A stretch of 64,000 nt of DNA from Neorhizobium galegae (GCF_021391675.1 NZ_CP090095.1:3911501-3975500), one strand, 5' to 3'. Positions 32,194 to 41,990 are shown, numbered from the stretch's first letter. Made by a program: numbers and translations. Notes: generated from the letters alone by a model not told the origin.

Positions 32194-34986
32194 TCATCGG
32201 CCGTCGAGCAGTGAACTGGCACGGCACAAATCAGCCGTCTCGAAGCCTTCCGAGAAGCGCTTGAACGTCTCGCTCAAAACGACCATTCCCGACATATCGC
32301 CGCGCGCGCGTCGGCTCTCCGCCAGCGTCGTGGCCGCGCGCAATTCCCAGGAAAGCGCGGTATGCTCCCTCGCCTCGGCGAGCGCCGTCAAGAGGATCAC
32401 GTCGACGGCAGCCGGATCCGTCTGGCTACGGTCGGCCTGGAGCATCCGCACCGCCTTCACGCGCAAAAGCTCAGGGCTGCACCAGCTACGTCCGCCAGTT
32501 GCGCCTTCGACGATGACGTCATCCGCGAGGCCGGGATCGAGCGTGGCCGCAGTTTCCTGGTGATAGAGCGTCTGAAGCGTAATGCCGGAAAGTTCATGTT
32601 CCGGACGCAATCCCATCCTGGCGGAGGTTCTGCCCAAGGCCTGGTCGTAGGTCCGCCCCCAGGTATGCCAGTAGGGCAGGACGCGGCTCGTCGAATAGTC
32701 GAGCAATATGTCCGTATAACGCCTTGCCGTTTCCAGCTCCCCCGCCCAGATCGATATCGGGCAGATGCTCTGGGAGAGATTGTAGCAGAATGACAGGCCA
32801 TGACCGAGGGCAAGCGCCTCCTCGGCCCCTTCATGTGCGAGCGCTAGAGCTCGGTCGGGGAAGCCCTGGATCCACAGCAGCCGCGAGTTCAGGGTCTTCG
32901 CCGCAATCCGCTGGTCGAAGAGGAATCCCGAATTCCTGGCGGACAGGTTGAGGACATTTGGGTGAGACAGAACGTGATCGACATACTGTCGAGCCTCGCC
33001 GTGCCTGCCCGCGAAATGCAGCGTCAGCGCCATCATCCTTTCCTGCGTCAGCTGCCATCGCGCGTCTTCGGACGGCTCCCTCCCGCCGAAACGCTCGGCG
33101 ACGTCTAACGCCCTGGCAGTATCGCCTTTCATTGTATAAACGAGCCATAGCCCCCAGCGCGCGGTCCTACCGGCGAAAGCATTACTGAGTTCGTCGGCGA
33201 GATCGATCGCCCGCAGGAAGCGTTCATCGGCGCCTTCAGGCCCGCGCGAATGCCAGATTGCATGACCGAGGGCGGTATTGATCAGCATCTCGCTTTTGCG
33301 ATCCAGGGTCTCCAGTTCGTCCAGCCGAGAAACCGTCTGCTCAAGCCGCTGCCGGTATTCGTCCACCAGCGAATGCCGGAACCATATCGGTGCGGATGCC
33401 GCCGCAAGACGTACTGCAATGTCGATCATGCCCCTGGGGCCGAAGGCCCAGTCCATCGCCGTTCTGATATCGTCGATCATGCTCGAATAGGCAGAAGACC
33501 AATCTTCCAAGGTGAGTGTCGTACTCGCGTCGTTGGCATCCTTCAGCAGGTCGAGCACGTGTCCAGCGTGCCATTCGCGAACCATGTCTACTTCACCGGA
33601 CTCTTCAAGCTTTTCGCCGGCGAATGCACGCGTCGTGCCGAGAAGGCGATATGATGTGCCGTGATTGATGGTTTCGGCCACCACGAGCGATTGCTCGACC
33701 AGCTGGACGATCTCCTCGACGAATGCACCGGAAGGCCCTCCTGGCGCTGCCGCGAGAGCCGAAGCAGACTCGAAGCTGAAATAGCCGGTAAAGACGGAAA
33801 GCCTGTTCAGCAGGTTTTTCTGCTGCAGCGACAGCAACTGGTAGCTCCAGTCTATGGTCGCCCGTATTGTGCGGTGGCGCGGCACCGCGGTCCGGAGGCC
33901 CCGCGACAGCAGGGAAAGCTGGCTGTCGAGACGGCGCGCCAGTTCCTCCAGTCCGAACATGTCCACGCGGGCCGCTGCGAGTTCTATCGCCAGTGGCAAT
34001 CCATCGAGCCGACGGCAAAGATCGCCGAGCACCAGAGCCTCATGGTCGTTCGGCGCGAACGTGTCCGATATTGCGAGCGCGCGCTCGACGAAAAGCTGAA
34101 CCGCGGGATAGGACAAGACGTCGTCGACGGAAAGCGGGCTTTGCTCCGGTGGAAAGGCAAGCGGCTGAAGCCTCTGAATCCACTCGCCGCTCGCTCTCAA
34201 CGGCTCCCGGCTGGTCGTGACGATATTGATGTTGTCGACCTCGGCAATGATCGTTTCGGATATTTCGGCCACCGCGTCGATCACATGCTCGCAGCTGTCG
34301 AAGACGAGGACACGCCTTGTCCTGCGCAACGCCTGCAGGATATTCGGCATCGGGTCGGACGAGATCACAGGCACCTGGAGCACGGCGGCAAGCGCGCTCG
34401 CGACACGGCTATCGTCGGAGACCGGTGCGAGATCGACGAAGCTCACTTCGGCCGCGGTTTCCTCAAGCCATCTCGCCGTCAGTGCCTGTACGAGCGCCGT
34501 CTTCCCGATCCCTCCTGCCCCGAGGATCGTTATCAGCCGGCGCTGTGGCAGCATTGCAGTGAGCTTGTCCAGGATGTCGTCTCGGCCGATCAACCTGCCA
34601 ACCGTCGGAACTGTGCTATCGACAGCAACTGGCTGCGCCCGCTCTTCGTGGGGATCGTCCCTCCGGACAGGCGCGATGAACTGGTATCCCCGGCCTGGAA
34701 TATTGACGATGAAACGGGCGGTTCCAGGCCTCTCGCCCAGCAATCTCCGCAGGGTCGTCAGATGAACGCGGATGTTGCTTTCTTCGACATAGGTATCCGG
34801 CCAAACCAGATCGATGAGTTCCCTGTTGCTGACGATCAGCCCGGCGCGCTCGACGAGGGTGATCAGGATCAGCAGTGCCCTGCTGCCAACCTTGACCGGC
34901 TGGCCGTCCTGCAACAGGAGCGATCTCTCCCGATAGAGCTGAAAATTGCTAAAATAAAATACTTCATTCTCACCGACAGAGCTCAT
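32194..34986 (-). CDS. winged-helix STAND-type regulator, paralogue S3
   Basis: A 930-residue protein with the same architecture as S1: winged helix (NRELIDLVWPDTYVEESNIRV), Walker A GAGGIGKT (146-153), Walker B VLVFDSCEH with Ser replacing the usual Asn, TSREPL, LPLAIELAA and a long helical-repeat tail. ATG 34986 has GAGAG upstream; a start at 35040 would add 18 residues with no family match. The OYE-like gene lies 94 bp downstream on the same strand and could be a target or co-transcribed. Confidence 0.9.
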   Translation of the reverse strand: MSSVGENEVFYFSNFQLYRERSLLLQDGQPVKVGSRALLILITLVERAGLIVSNRELIDLVWPDTYVEESNIRVHLTTLRRLLGERPGTARFIVNIPGRGYQFIAPVRRDDPHEERAQPVAVDSTVPTVGRLIGRDDILDKLTAMLPQRRLITILGAGGIGKTALVQALTARWLEETAAEVSFVDLAPVSDDSRVASALAAVLQVPVISSDPMPNILQALRRTRRVLVFDSCEHVIDAVAEISETIIAEVDNINIVTTSREPLRASGEWIQRLQPLAFPPEQSPLSVDDVLSYPAVQLFVERALAISDTFAPNDHEALVLGDLCRRLDGLPLAIELAAARVDMFGLEELARRLDSQLSLLSRGLRTAVPRHRTIRATIDWSYQLLSLQQKNLLNRLSVFTGYFSFESASALAAAPGGPSGAFVEEIVQLVEQSLVVAETINHGTSYRLLGTTRAFAGEKLEESGEVDMVREWHAGHVLDLLKDANDASTTLTLEDWSSAYSSMIDDIRTAMDWAFGPRGMIDIAVRLAAASAPIWFRHSLVDEYRQRLEQTVSRLDELETLDRKSEMLINTALGHAIWHSRGPEGADERFLRAIDLADELSNAFAGRTARWGLWLVYTMKGDTARALDVAERFGGREPSEDARWQLTQERMMALTLHFAGRHGEARQYVDHVLSHPNVLNLSARNSGFLFDQRIAAKTLNSRLLWIQGFPDRALALAHEGAEEALALGHGLSFCYNLSQSICPISIWAGELETARRYTDILLDYSTSRVLPYWHTWGRTYDQALGRTSARMGLRPEHELSGITLQTLYHQETAATLDPGLADDVIVEGATGGRSWCSPELLRVKAVRMLQADRSQTDPAAVDVILLTALAEAREHTALSWELRAATTLAESRRARGDMSGMVVLSETFKRFSEGFETADLCRASSLLDGR

Positions 34987-35403
34987 TTCAGCTCTCGCCA
35001 GTGCAGAATTCAAGAATAATCTCAAATCCGAATATTGCACTCAAGCTTGCCGCGGCCCCTTCCATTCCATCAACGACAGTCTTTCATCGGAAACATCTGC
35101 AAATGACGCGAAGATGTTTGTCATTTTAAGCAACGAAGATCAAATGCGTGGGCCTCTTTTCACCGCGCGGATCGCCGGCAGCATGGCGCTTAGACCCAGA
35201 ATCAAAACCCTTCACCTGATCGGAGAAATCTCGAACGGTGCAAGTCCGCCGCCTGTGGGTCTGTTGCAATCCCAAAGCTGCACCGCCGTTATCTCGCCCT
35301 CCGGCCAGATCGAACTTGTTGAGGACAGAATGCCATCCGCCGAGCCGCCATTCTTTCAAAATCGTGGCGCGTTTTGGAAATTTGCCGTGTTGCGGTAACC
35401 GGT
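34987..35403. other. intergenic between paralogues S4 and S3
   Basis: About 415 bp upstream of S3 with no credible gene. It presumably carries the S3 promoter; A/T-rich runs near 35100-35140 would suit it, but no elements can be fixed. Confidence 0.45.
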
Positions 35404-38199
35404 TCAGACCGATTGAAGAATTCGAACGGCTTCCCGGTAATCGGCCGTGTGATGCTGAGTGTGGAAAAACTCGACCGATGGCTGAAGAATCTGCCGCACG
35501 GATGCGACGCGTCCCTTGGCGATCGCGAGTTTGCTTTCGCTGATCGCGGTCCTCAGAAGCCAGAACCTTGCGTTCTGTCCGCGCGCCAGATTGCGTGAAC
35601 GTTCGAACAGCGCGGCAGCCAATGCCTCGCTGCCCCCCGTCTGAAGATGGAGATCGCCTCGCATCCGCAACAGTTCCGGCAGATACCAGCCTTCTCCCGT
35701 CGCTTCGCATTGGGTTATGGCAGCCGCCACGATGTCGGACGCCTCCTGAATTCGGCCAACCGCTACCAAGGCGCGGGCGAGCGCAGCTACAAAGGTCGAA
35801 TCATAGAGCAGGAACCCGGATCTCCGCAGGAGTGCCATGGCTTCCGACAGGCGGTCGAGACCGGCTTCAGCTTCGCCCTCGGCATTCTTCAGCTCCACCT
35901 CGTAGATCGAGGCGTAGGTATTCCACACGTCAAGCGCATGCGCTTTGGTCCGCTCCTGGAGGAGGGTCACATATCGGCGGGACTCTGCAAAATCCCCGAT
36001 CGAGATCGAAATCGGGCAGGCGCCGTCCGACATCACATGGCACAATGTCAGCGAGTGGCGGCTCGACATTTCGATCATGTCGGCAATGCATTCCCGCGCC
36101 CTGTCGATTTCGCCAGTCACCCACAGGATGCGGGCGAGCGTGATCTGGGCGGTCGTCCGCTGGTCGTACTGAAAACGGATCAGGTCGGTGGCCGAGGCGG
36201 ATGCCGGGTAATGCAGCAGCATGTGCTCGACATGCTGCTGCCCTTTCTCATGATGGCCGACAAGATGGTAGGCGCGCGCGATCATGCGGTCGCCAAGAAG
36301 GAAGTCCGAATGGTTGGATGCGGAAGCCGCCTCTTTGAACCGCATCGCCATGTCGAGCGCGGCCTTGGGCCGCCCGCTATTGGTCCTATCGACCCACAAC
36401 GCCCATAGCGCACGCAGCTGATATTCGCGATCCTCCAGCGCGTCGGCAATATCCAGCACGACCTGCCAGGCGACCGCCCCCGTCTTGAGCTCAGTCTCCT
36501 TGTGCATCTGCGGCCAGCCGAGGGCGGCGTAAAGCTGCATCCGTGCACGTTCGAATCCTGTCTTTTCGCCGATCCATTTCAGCGCCGAGGATACGGTCGC
36601 GATACACTCATCGACAAGCGACTGGCTGATCCAGAGCGGTACTGCCGCGACCACGAGGGCAATTCCGATTTCCGGATCTCCGCCCGGTGAAAAAGACCAG
36701 GCGACCGCTTCGCGTACATTGCCCAGTTCATTGCGGTCGAGCTCTTTTCCGAGAATCGCCGCCCCTTCAAGCTGGGCAAGAAAATATCGGGCATGGCGCA
36801 ACGCGAGGTCGTTTTCGGGGTCGGATTTCGTCAACTCGGCCCTGGCATAGGCCCTGGTCGTTTCCAGAAGCCGATATCGCGCATCCCGCCCCTTCAGGTC
36901 CGGCGAGATCAGCGACTTCGCGACCAGGTTGCTGATCGCGTCCTCGAAATCATACCGGCTCGAAAAATGTTCGCCGGCGATCTCGTAAGCGGCGTCCATC
37001 GTGAAGCCGGAGAAGACGGACAGGCTTCTGAGCGCCGCCCGCTCCTGTTCGGGAATGAGGTTGAAACTCCATTCTATTGCCGCACGCAGGGTCTGGTGTC
37101 GGGAAAGCGCCGTTCTGCGCCCTCTCGTAAAGACCCGAAAAAAGTCGTTCAGGGAATGGGTGAGGCCCGAAAGCCCGATCGTTCCGACCAGACCGGCCGC
37201 GAACTCGATTGCAAGCGCGATACCATCCAATTTCCGACATATCTCGGCAACCCACGGCGCATCGACATCCGACAACTGATAGCCGCCCAGATTGGCGGAG
37301 CACCGTTCCACGAAGAGCCGAACCGCTGAAGACTGCAGGGCGAGTTCCGCGGAGATTTCCGCACCCTCCTCCGGGACATCCAATGGCGGCAATCGCTGCA
37401 CCCATTCATCCTCGACACGCAGGTGCTCGCGGCTGGTTGCGACGACCCGGACGCCCGGAGCATACCGGAGAATGTCCGCAACAAGTTCAGCGCTCGCTTC
37501 GATGACATGTTCGCAGTTGTCGAGGACGATCAGCATCTCGCGCTGTCGTAGGCGCTCCCGTAGCCCATGGATGGCGTCGTTGCTGGTCGGCAGGGCTCCG
37601 ACCGCCGACGCTATCGTTGCGGTCACCGCGATGGGATCGACCACGATCGACAGGTCAACGAAGACCACACCCTCGCGGAAATGTGTGCCGACGGCGTTGG
37701 CGAGCGCAACCGCAACGGTCGTCTTGCCCACACCGGCCGGGCCGACGATCGTCACGCAACGCCTCTGGGTGAGTTTCGCCCGCAGGACTTCCAGAACCTG
37801 TTCGCGGCCGATGATCGAGGTCGCGGGAGGCGGCAGATGGCCGGCAGGCCGGACGATCTCGACGCGCGCAGGTTCGGACAAGCCGTGCTTCAAGGGGGCG
37901 GTGAATGCATAACCTCGCCCGGTAACGTTGCGGATATGCGGAAATTCTCCCGTTTCATCGCCCAGCGCCTTGCGCAGAGCCGCCATGTGAACGCGCAGAT
38001 TGCCATCTTCCACATGGGTTTCAGGCCATACGGAAGCGACGATCTCCGGCGTCGGCACGACTTCCCCGGCGCGAGCGATCAGCGTCAGCAGAATATCCAT
38101 CGCCCGGCCACCGAGACGCACATCTTGGCCATGCGACAGCAATCGCCGCTGGCCGGTCAGAAGCTGGAATTTGTCGAAGGAATAGATCGGCTCTTCCAT
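35404..38199 (-). CDS. winged-helix STAND-type regulator, paralogue S4
   Basis: A 931-residue member of the five-gene family: winged helix (TPEIVASVWPETHVEDGNLRV), Walker A GPAGVGKT (153-160), LIVLDNCEH, TSREHL, and IALAIEFAA where other paralogues have LPLAIELAA. About 480 residues of helical repeats follow. ATG 38199 is chosen because the preceding ten codons have no family similarity. An AraC gene lies 102 bp upstream on the same strand, repeating the AraC-then-STAND order seen at 26-30 kb. Confidence 0.9.
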   Translation of the reverse strand: MEEPIYSFDKFQLLTGQRRLLSHGQDVRLGGRAMDILLTLIARAGEVVPTPEIVASVWPETHVEDGNLRVHMAALRKALGDETGEFPHIRNVTGRGYAFTAPLKHGLSEPARVEIVRPAGHLPPPATSIIGREQVLEVLRAKLTQRRCVTIVGPAGVGKTTVAVALANAVGTHFREGVVFVDLSIVVDPIAVTATIASAVGALPTSNDAIHGLRERLRQREMLIVLDNCEHVIEASAELVADILRYAPGVRVVATSREHLRVEDEWVQRLPPLDVPEEGAEISAELALQSSAVRLFVERCSANLGGYQLSDVDAPWVAEICRKLDGIALAIEFAAGLVGTIGLSGLTHSLNDFFRVFTRGRRTALSRHQTLRAAIEWSFNLIPEQERAALRSLSVFSGFTMDAAYEIAGEHFSSRYDFEDAISNLVAKSLISPDLKGRDARYRLLETTRAYARAELTKSDPENDLALRHARYFLAQLEGAAILGKELDRNELGNVREAVAWSFSPGGDPEIGIALVVAAVPLWISQSLVDECIATVSSALKWIGEKTGFERARMQLYAALGWPQMHKETELKTGAVAWQVVLDIADALEDREYQLRALWALWVDRTNSGRPKAALDMAMRFKEAASASNHSDFLLGDRMIARAYHLVGHHEKGQQHVEHMLLHYPASASATDLIRFQYDQRTTAQITLARILWVTGEIDRARECIADMIEMSSRHSLTLCHVMSDGACPISISIGDFAESRRYVTLLQERTKAHALDVWNTYASIYEVELKNAEGEAEAGLDRLSEAMALLRRSGFLLYDSTFVAALARALVAVGRIQEASDIVAAAITQCEATGEGWYLPELLRMRGDLHLQTGGSEALAAALFERSRNLARGQNARFWLLRTAISESKLAIAKGRVASVRQILQPSVEFFHTQHHTADYREAVRILQSV

Positions 38200-38301
38200 G
38201 CTGTTCCGGGCTGTCCGCCACGTCCTCATTGTGCGACGGACATGTTATCCGAGCGGTTTGAGGATCGTCAATTTTTCCGGAGTATATCGCGGAAGACTCG
38301 A

Positions 38302-38796
38302 CTATTGTCCGGCCGCCAGACTTTCCCCTGCCTTATCGCTGCCGGCCAGACGCGAGAGCCTGGCCCGCTGCCAGGCAAGCGGGGATGTGCCCAGCCGTTT
38401 TCTGAAGACGTTGCTGAGATGAGATTGGTCGGTCAGGCCGCAGGTGACGGCGATCTGGCTGAGCGGCTCGTCGGTCGAAACCATCAGATGACAGGCGAGC
38501 GCCATTCGCCGGTTGACGAGATAGGCATAGGGTGAACAGCCGTAGCTGACCCGGAATGCCCGTGAAAAATGGCTGGCGCAAAGCCTGACGGAGCGCGCCA
38601 GGTCCAAAACCCTGATTTTCTCGGCCAGCCGGTCGCGAATATAGGCTTCGATCGCCTCCCGTTGTGCGGAACTCAGCCCATCGCGGCTGACATTGGCACG
38701 GCCCCGCTCCTGCGGCGACAGGCATTCGCCGAGTTGCCGATCAAATTGAAGTTGCAGGTGGTTGCTCCCCAAACGAGATCCTCCGACATCCAGCAT
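38302..38796 (-). CDS. AraC-family regulator (short form) upstream of S4
   Basis: A 164-residue protein made almost only of the AraC double helix-turn-helix (VLDLARSVRLCASHFSRAFRVSYG, then EPLSQIAVTCGLTDQSHLSNVFRKRLG) with a ~60-residue N-terminal extension. The DNA-binding half is close to that of the regulator at 41057-41686. The start at 38796 has a poor ribosome binding site; internal starts are possible. It is likely co-transcribed with S4. Confidence 0.87.
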   Translation of the reverse strand: MLDVGGSRLGSNHLQLQFDRQLGECLSPQERGRANVSRDGLSSAQREAIEAYIRDRLAEKIRVLDLARSVRLCASHFSRAFRVSYGCSPYAYLVNRRMALACHLMVSTDEPLSQIAVTCGLTDQSHLSNVFRKRLGTSPLAWQRARLSRLAGSDKAGESLAAGQ

Positions 38797-38888
38797 TGAC
38801 CACGGCGAGAATCTTGAGCCAATTCAGCCCGTCGTCGCGGTTCGATCGAGGGGAAACATGCCGTCTTCCGAGGAGCGCGGCGAGTTAA

Positions 38889-38915
38889 AAGCTGCAAAAT
38901 TCTGTTTTGCAGCTT
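38889..38915 (-). terminator. hairpin downstream of crotonase operon
   Basis: An 11-bp perfect stem (AAGCTGCAAAA / TTTTGCAGCTT, 38889-38899 with 38905-38915) with a 5-base loop, followed on the minus strand by TTAACTCG. It is a likely back-up terminator. Confidence 0.5.
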
Positions 38916-38978
38916 CTCTTGAGGCCCTTCCTCGGGACCGGATCCTGCACGGATGCTGCCGGGATTCTCGAAGCACAA

Positions 38979-39000
38979 AAGCCGGCGGCGACGCCGGCTT
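38979..39000 (-). terminator. rho-independent terminator of crotonase operon
   Basis: A 9-bp GC-rich stem (AAGCCGGCG / CGCCGGCTT) with a 4-base loop, followed on the minus strand by TTGTGCTT. It lies 24 bp after the crotonase stop. Confidence 0.6.
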
Positions 39001-39023
39001 CCGTTGCCTGCTTTTTTGCGAAC

Positions 39024-39839
39024 CTAGGCGATATCCCGCCCGAGATTGCGCTCGAACGGACCGTCCTGCTGCAACCCCTGCCCCAGGAGATGCCTGACGC
39101 GTTCGCGGGTCTCCGGCCATGTCGCCGTACCCAGAAACGTCTGGTTGGAAGACCAGCGTTCCGCATCGGTAGCCGTTCCCGCCCGGGCATTCACCAGCTT
39201 CTTGGCAATCTCCAGCGCCCGGCTGTCGAAGGAGGCGACGCGTGCCGCAAAACGGTCGACGAAAGCATCTAGCTCGGCATCCGGCACCGACCGGTTGATC
39301 CAGCCGTAGCGCTCGGCGGTATCCGCATCGAAATCATCGGCACCCACGAGGATTTCCAGCGCGCGCGACCGGCCGGCGAGGCGTGAGAGCCATTCGGTCG
39401 CGCCACCGCCGGGCACGACGCCCATGCCGACTTCCACTTGCGCAAAGACGGCTTTCTCGCGGCTTGCGAAGCGGATATCGCAGCCGAGCGCTAGCTCGCT
39501 GCCGTGGCCACGCGCCCGTCCGCGGATCTTTGCCACGCTGATGACGCGCGACTGGGATAGCCGGGTAACGAATGCGGGCCAGTCCGTGAAAGGGGCCGCG
39601 CCGGGGATATCCGGCATGACGGCGCCACGCAGGACGTCGTAATGGGCGACGAAGTAGTCCGGATTGGCACTTTCGAAGACCACGATCTTGAGGTCCCGAT
39701 CCCGCTCCATGCTGTCCATCAGCAGGCGCAGTTCGGCGAACATTTCCGGATCGTAGAGGTTGATCGGCGGATTATCGATCAGAACCCGCCAGGAGGCGGG
39801 TTTCGATCGATCGATGACGAGACGGCTGGCGGCGGTCAT
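39024..39839 (-). CDS. enoyl-CoA hydratase/isomerase (crotonase) family protein
   Basis: A 271-residue crotonase-fold protein. Family blocks are visible: the N-terminal INNPP-like strand (IDNPPINLYDPEMF), the oxyanion-hole region (ANPDYFVAHYD; ISVAKIRGRARGHGSELALGCDIRFAS) and the substrate helix GVVPGGGATEWLSRLAGRSRALEIL. The usual hydratase Glu pair is not evident, so the reaction is uncertain. It overlaps the upstream gene (ATGA at 39836-39839) and is the last gene of a three-gene operon with an unknown protein and a cysteine hydrolase. Confidence 0.88.
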   Translation of the reverse strand: MTAASRLVIDRSKPASWRVLIDNPPINLYDPEMFAELRLLMDSMERDRDLKIVVFESANPDYFVAHYDVLRGAVMPDIPGAAPFTDWPAFVTRLSQSRVISVAKIRGRARGHGSELALGCDIRFASREKAVFAQVEVGMGVVPGGGATEWLSRLAGRSRALEILVGADDFDADTAERYGWINRSVPDAELDAFVDRFAARVASFDSRALEIAKKLVNARAGTATDAERWSSNQTFLGTATWPETRERVRHLLGQGLQQDGPFERNLGRDIA

Positions 39840-40387
39840 GCGACGCTCCCTTGCCGCCGCAGGACATGGGCCTGCGCCTTGCGTTCGATATCCTTGGCAA
39901 AAAGCGGCGTCTCGATCGCATTGTGCTCGTCGGCAAGCGATTGCATGCGCGGTCTCGCCGCTTCCGGCGGAACGCCGTGCTCCTTGAGGGCGGACAGCAG
40001 TTCGGGCGTCGCGCGCACCTCGATCCGGTTTTCGAATTCGCAGCTGTCGCTGCCGATCGACCGAACGGTCAGATCCCAGGTCACCTCCATCTTGGTCAGC
40101 CCAAAATGCGTGAACGCATCGGAGACCGAGCGGACCTGGCAATGATCGCGGTCCGAGATCTGCTCGACATAATGCTGGACAAGCAGATCGCCGCCGATGG
40201 TCTCGACATTGATCGAAAGGCGCTTTCCCTCGCGCGTGAAGCCCGAGGCCGCCGCAAGGTGATCCTTGGAACAGGCCTGGTATTCTGAATCCGAAAGGTT
40301 GAACAGCCATCCGGTCAGGTCGATGAGTTCGGCCGGCGCATTGATCCGGGCCTTGGAGGAGGAAACGACGAGCAGCATCTCACTCAT
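39836..40387 (-). CDS. hypothetical protein of the hydrolase/crotonase operon
   Basis: A 183-residue soluble protein that I cannot assign. It alternates strands and short helices, with a central beta-rich part (RLSINVETIGGDLLVQHYVEQ; MEVTWDLTVRSIG) that would fit an SRPBCC-like or lipocalin-like fold, and a helical C-terminus. It overlaps both neighbours (8 bp with the hydrolase, 4 bp with the crotonase), so all three are expressed together. Confidence 0.7.
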   Translation of the reverse strand: MSEMLLVVSSSKARINAPAELIDLTGWLFNLSDSEYQACSKDHLAAASGFTREGKRLSINVETIGGDLLVQHYVEQISDRDHCQVRSVSDAFTHFGLTKMEVTWDLTVRSIGSDSCEFENRIEVRATPELLSALKEHGVPPEAARPRMQSLADEHNAIETPLFAKDIERKAQAHVLRRQGSVA

Positions 40388-41003
40388 TGCCGCCTCCCGG
40401 AAGCGCAGCCAGCAATTCCTCGGTCGACAGGATCACCGAGGCATAGGACGGTGCGTTGAACTCGACGAGCCCGCGGATCTCGTCGAAGTTGAACGCCGCT
40501 ACGGCATCCTTCACCAGCGTCACGTGGTAGCCGAGTTCGGCCGCGTTGCGGACGGTCGATTCGATGCATGTATTGGCGCGCAGGCCGATGACGATGACCT
40601 TTTCGACGCCGTGCTTGTGAAGCATAAGATCGAGGTCGGTATTGGCGAACCCGCTGGAAAGATAGTGATGGGAAGCGACCACGTCCCCTTCCTGCGGCTG
40701 GAAATCCGGATGGAATTCTCCGCCCCAGGTTCCTTCGGCGAAGGATTTGATCCGCGCTGCCGCCGCCTGTGACGGAGGCACGTGTTTCCAGCGCAGAAAA
40801 TCGCCCTCGCGCCAACGGTGGTGCGGCGCGATGAAGACCTGGATGCCAGCCTTGCGGCAAGCGGCGAGGACCTGCTTCATGTGCTCGACCGTATCGAGCG
40901 CCTTGATCGTCTCGGCGCAATATCCATAGAGCTTGCCGCCCTCGGAAATGAAATCGTTATAGGGGTCGATGATGACCAGCCCGGTCAATGCGGGTTCGTA
41001 CAT
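40380..41003 (-). CDS. isochorismatase-family cysteine hydrolase
   Basis: A 207-residue cysteine hydrolase. The catalytic Asp is in LVIIDPYNDF, the Lys probably in LRWKHVP, and the nucleophile Cys in GLRANTCIESTVRNAAELGY. ATG 41003 has GGAGAG upstream; an ATG at 41015 is in frame. It is the first gene of the hydrolase/unknown/crotonase operon, 53 bp downstream of an AraC gene on the same strand that may control it. Substrates in the family range from isochorismate to nicotinamide and carbamoyl compounds; none can be chosen here. Confidence 0.9.
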   Translation of the reverse strand: MYEPALTGLVIIDPYNDFISEGGKLYGYCAETIKALDTVEHMKQVLAACRKAGIQVFIAPHHRWREGDFLRWKHVPPSQAAAARIKSFAEGTWGGEFHPDFQPQEGDVVASHHYLSSGFANTDLDLMLHKHGVEKVIVIGLRANTCIESTVRNAAELGYHVTLVKDAVAAFNFDEIRGLVEFNAPSYASVILSTEELLAALPGGGNE

Positions 41004-41056
41004 GGGACTCTCCATGGCGTTGCGGTTCAGATGGTAGGGAATGACGTTCCCTCGGG

Positions 41057-41686
41057 TTAGCGCGCGAAAATCGGCTGCCCGGCATTGCGGTTGCGGCGGC
41101 GCCATTCGAACGGCGTCGTGCCGACGCAGCGGCGGAAGAGGTTAGAAAGATGCGCCTGGTCGGCGAGACCGCAGAAGACCGCAATCTGGCTCAACGGCTC
41201 CTCCGTGGTCAGCATCAGCGTCTGCGCAAGCTCGACGCGCCTGCTGATGATGTAGGCGTAGGGCGCCTCGCCGAAGCTGACCTTGAACGCCCGCGAGAAA
41301 TGGCTGACGCTCAGACGGCAGAGCCCGGCGAGGTCTTCGACGCGGATCGCTGCGGTCAGGTTGACCTCGACATGGGCGATGACGTTGCGATACTGCCAGG
41401 GAGCAAGACCGCCCTGGACAAGTTGTGGCCTGGCGACGTCCAGCAGCTCGGCCTCCGGCCCCACGTTTTCCAGAAGATCGGATGCCTGGCGCAGGAAATT
41501 GGTTGCCTGATCCGGATCGATATCCAGAATGCGCTGTGCCGTTTTCAGCAGGGTCGAGATTTCCTTGCTGCGGCTCTGGAGGCCTTCGACGTTGATTTCC
41601 GAATGGGCAAGCCGAAAGGGATTCATGACCTGTTCGACCTGAGTTGGGATGCGTACTACAACAGTGTTTTCTACTCCTGCAGACAT
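41057..41686 (-). CDS. AraC-family regulator upstream of hydrolase operon
   Basis: A 209-residue regulator with a C-terminal AraC double helix-turn-helix (VEDLAGLCRLSVSHFSRAFKVSFG, then EPLSQIAVFCGLADQAHLSNLFRRCVG) and a helical N-terminal half lacking a cupin. ATG 41686 has GGAGA at good spacing. It reads towards the isochorismatase-family operon, 53 bp away. The N-terminal segment with DPDQATNFLRQASDLL resembles DPRAAEACLDKMVALL in the regulator at 23015, so these two short AraC proteins are probably recent relatives. Confidence 0.9.
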   Translation of the reverse strand: MSAGVENTVVVRIPTQVEQVMNPFRLAHSEINVEGLQSRSKEISTLLKTAQRILDIDPDQATNFLRQASDLLENVGPEAELLDVARPQLVQGGLAPWQYRNVIAHVEVNLTAAIRVEDLAGLCRLSVSHFSRAFKVSFGEAPYAYIISRRVELAQTLMLTTEEPLSQIAVFCGLADQAHLSNLFRRCVGTTPFEWRRRNRNAGQPIFAR

Positions 41687-41990
41687 TGCCTTCTCCTCTT
41701 TCGAGCGGTGGTTCGACGAGCCGGTTCGTCCGGTTGAGAAAACATTGCCCTGAAGACGGCCATCGGCACAGTTAATGTCTGCTAAGAGATGTGAGCCGGC
41801 GGAGCGCCGCTGTAAATTTTCGCCTAACACATTATTTCTATTGGAATTTCCGTAGAATTTTACAGCGAGATGGACTTGCAACATCGTCCTGAAGGGGGAA
41901 AAAACCGATGTAAAGAAGTTGCAAAAGCGTGCAAAGGGCGCGCGGGCTTCCCCACTCGGGCGTGGTGCGAAGCCCGGCGCCCAAACGAAA
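41687..41990. other. intergenic region upstream of AraC gene
   Basis: About 300 bp without a gene. It carries the promoter side of the AraC gene, with A/T-rich sequence near 41820-41870, and ends in a terminator belonging to the neighbouring small secreted protein. Confidence 0.45.

Noticed and set aside
33661..35019. 452-codon open frame on the plus strand
   Set aside because: Antisense shadow of paralogue S3.
35114..35398. Possible small gene or riboswitch between S4 and S3
   Set aside because: No conserved riboswitch boxes and no ribosome binding site for the short frame; left as plain intergenic DNA.
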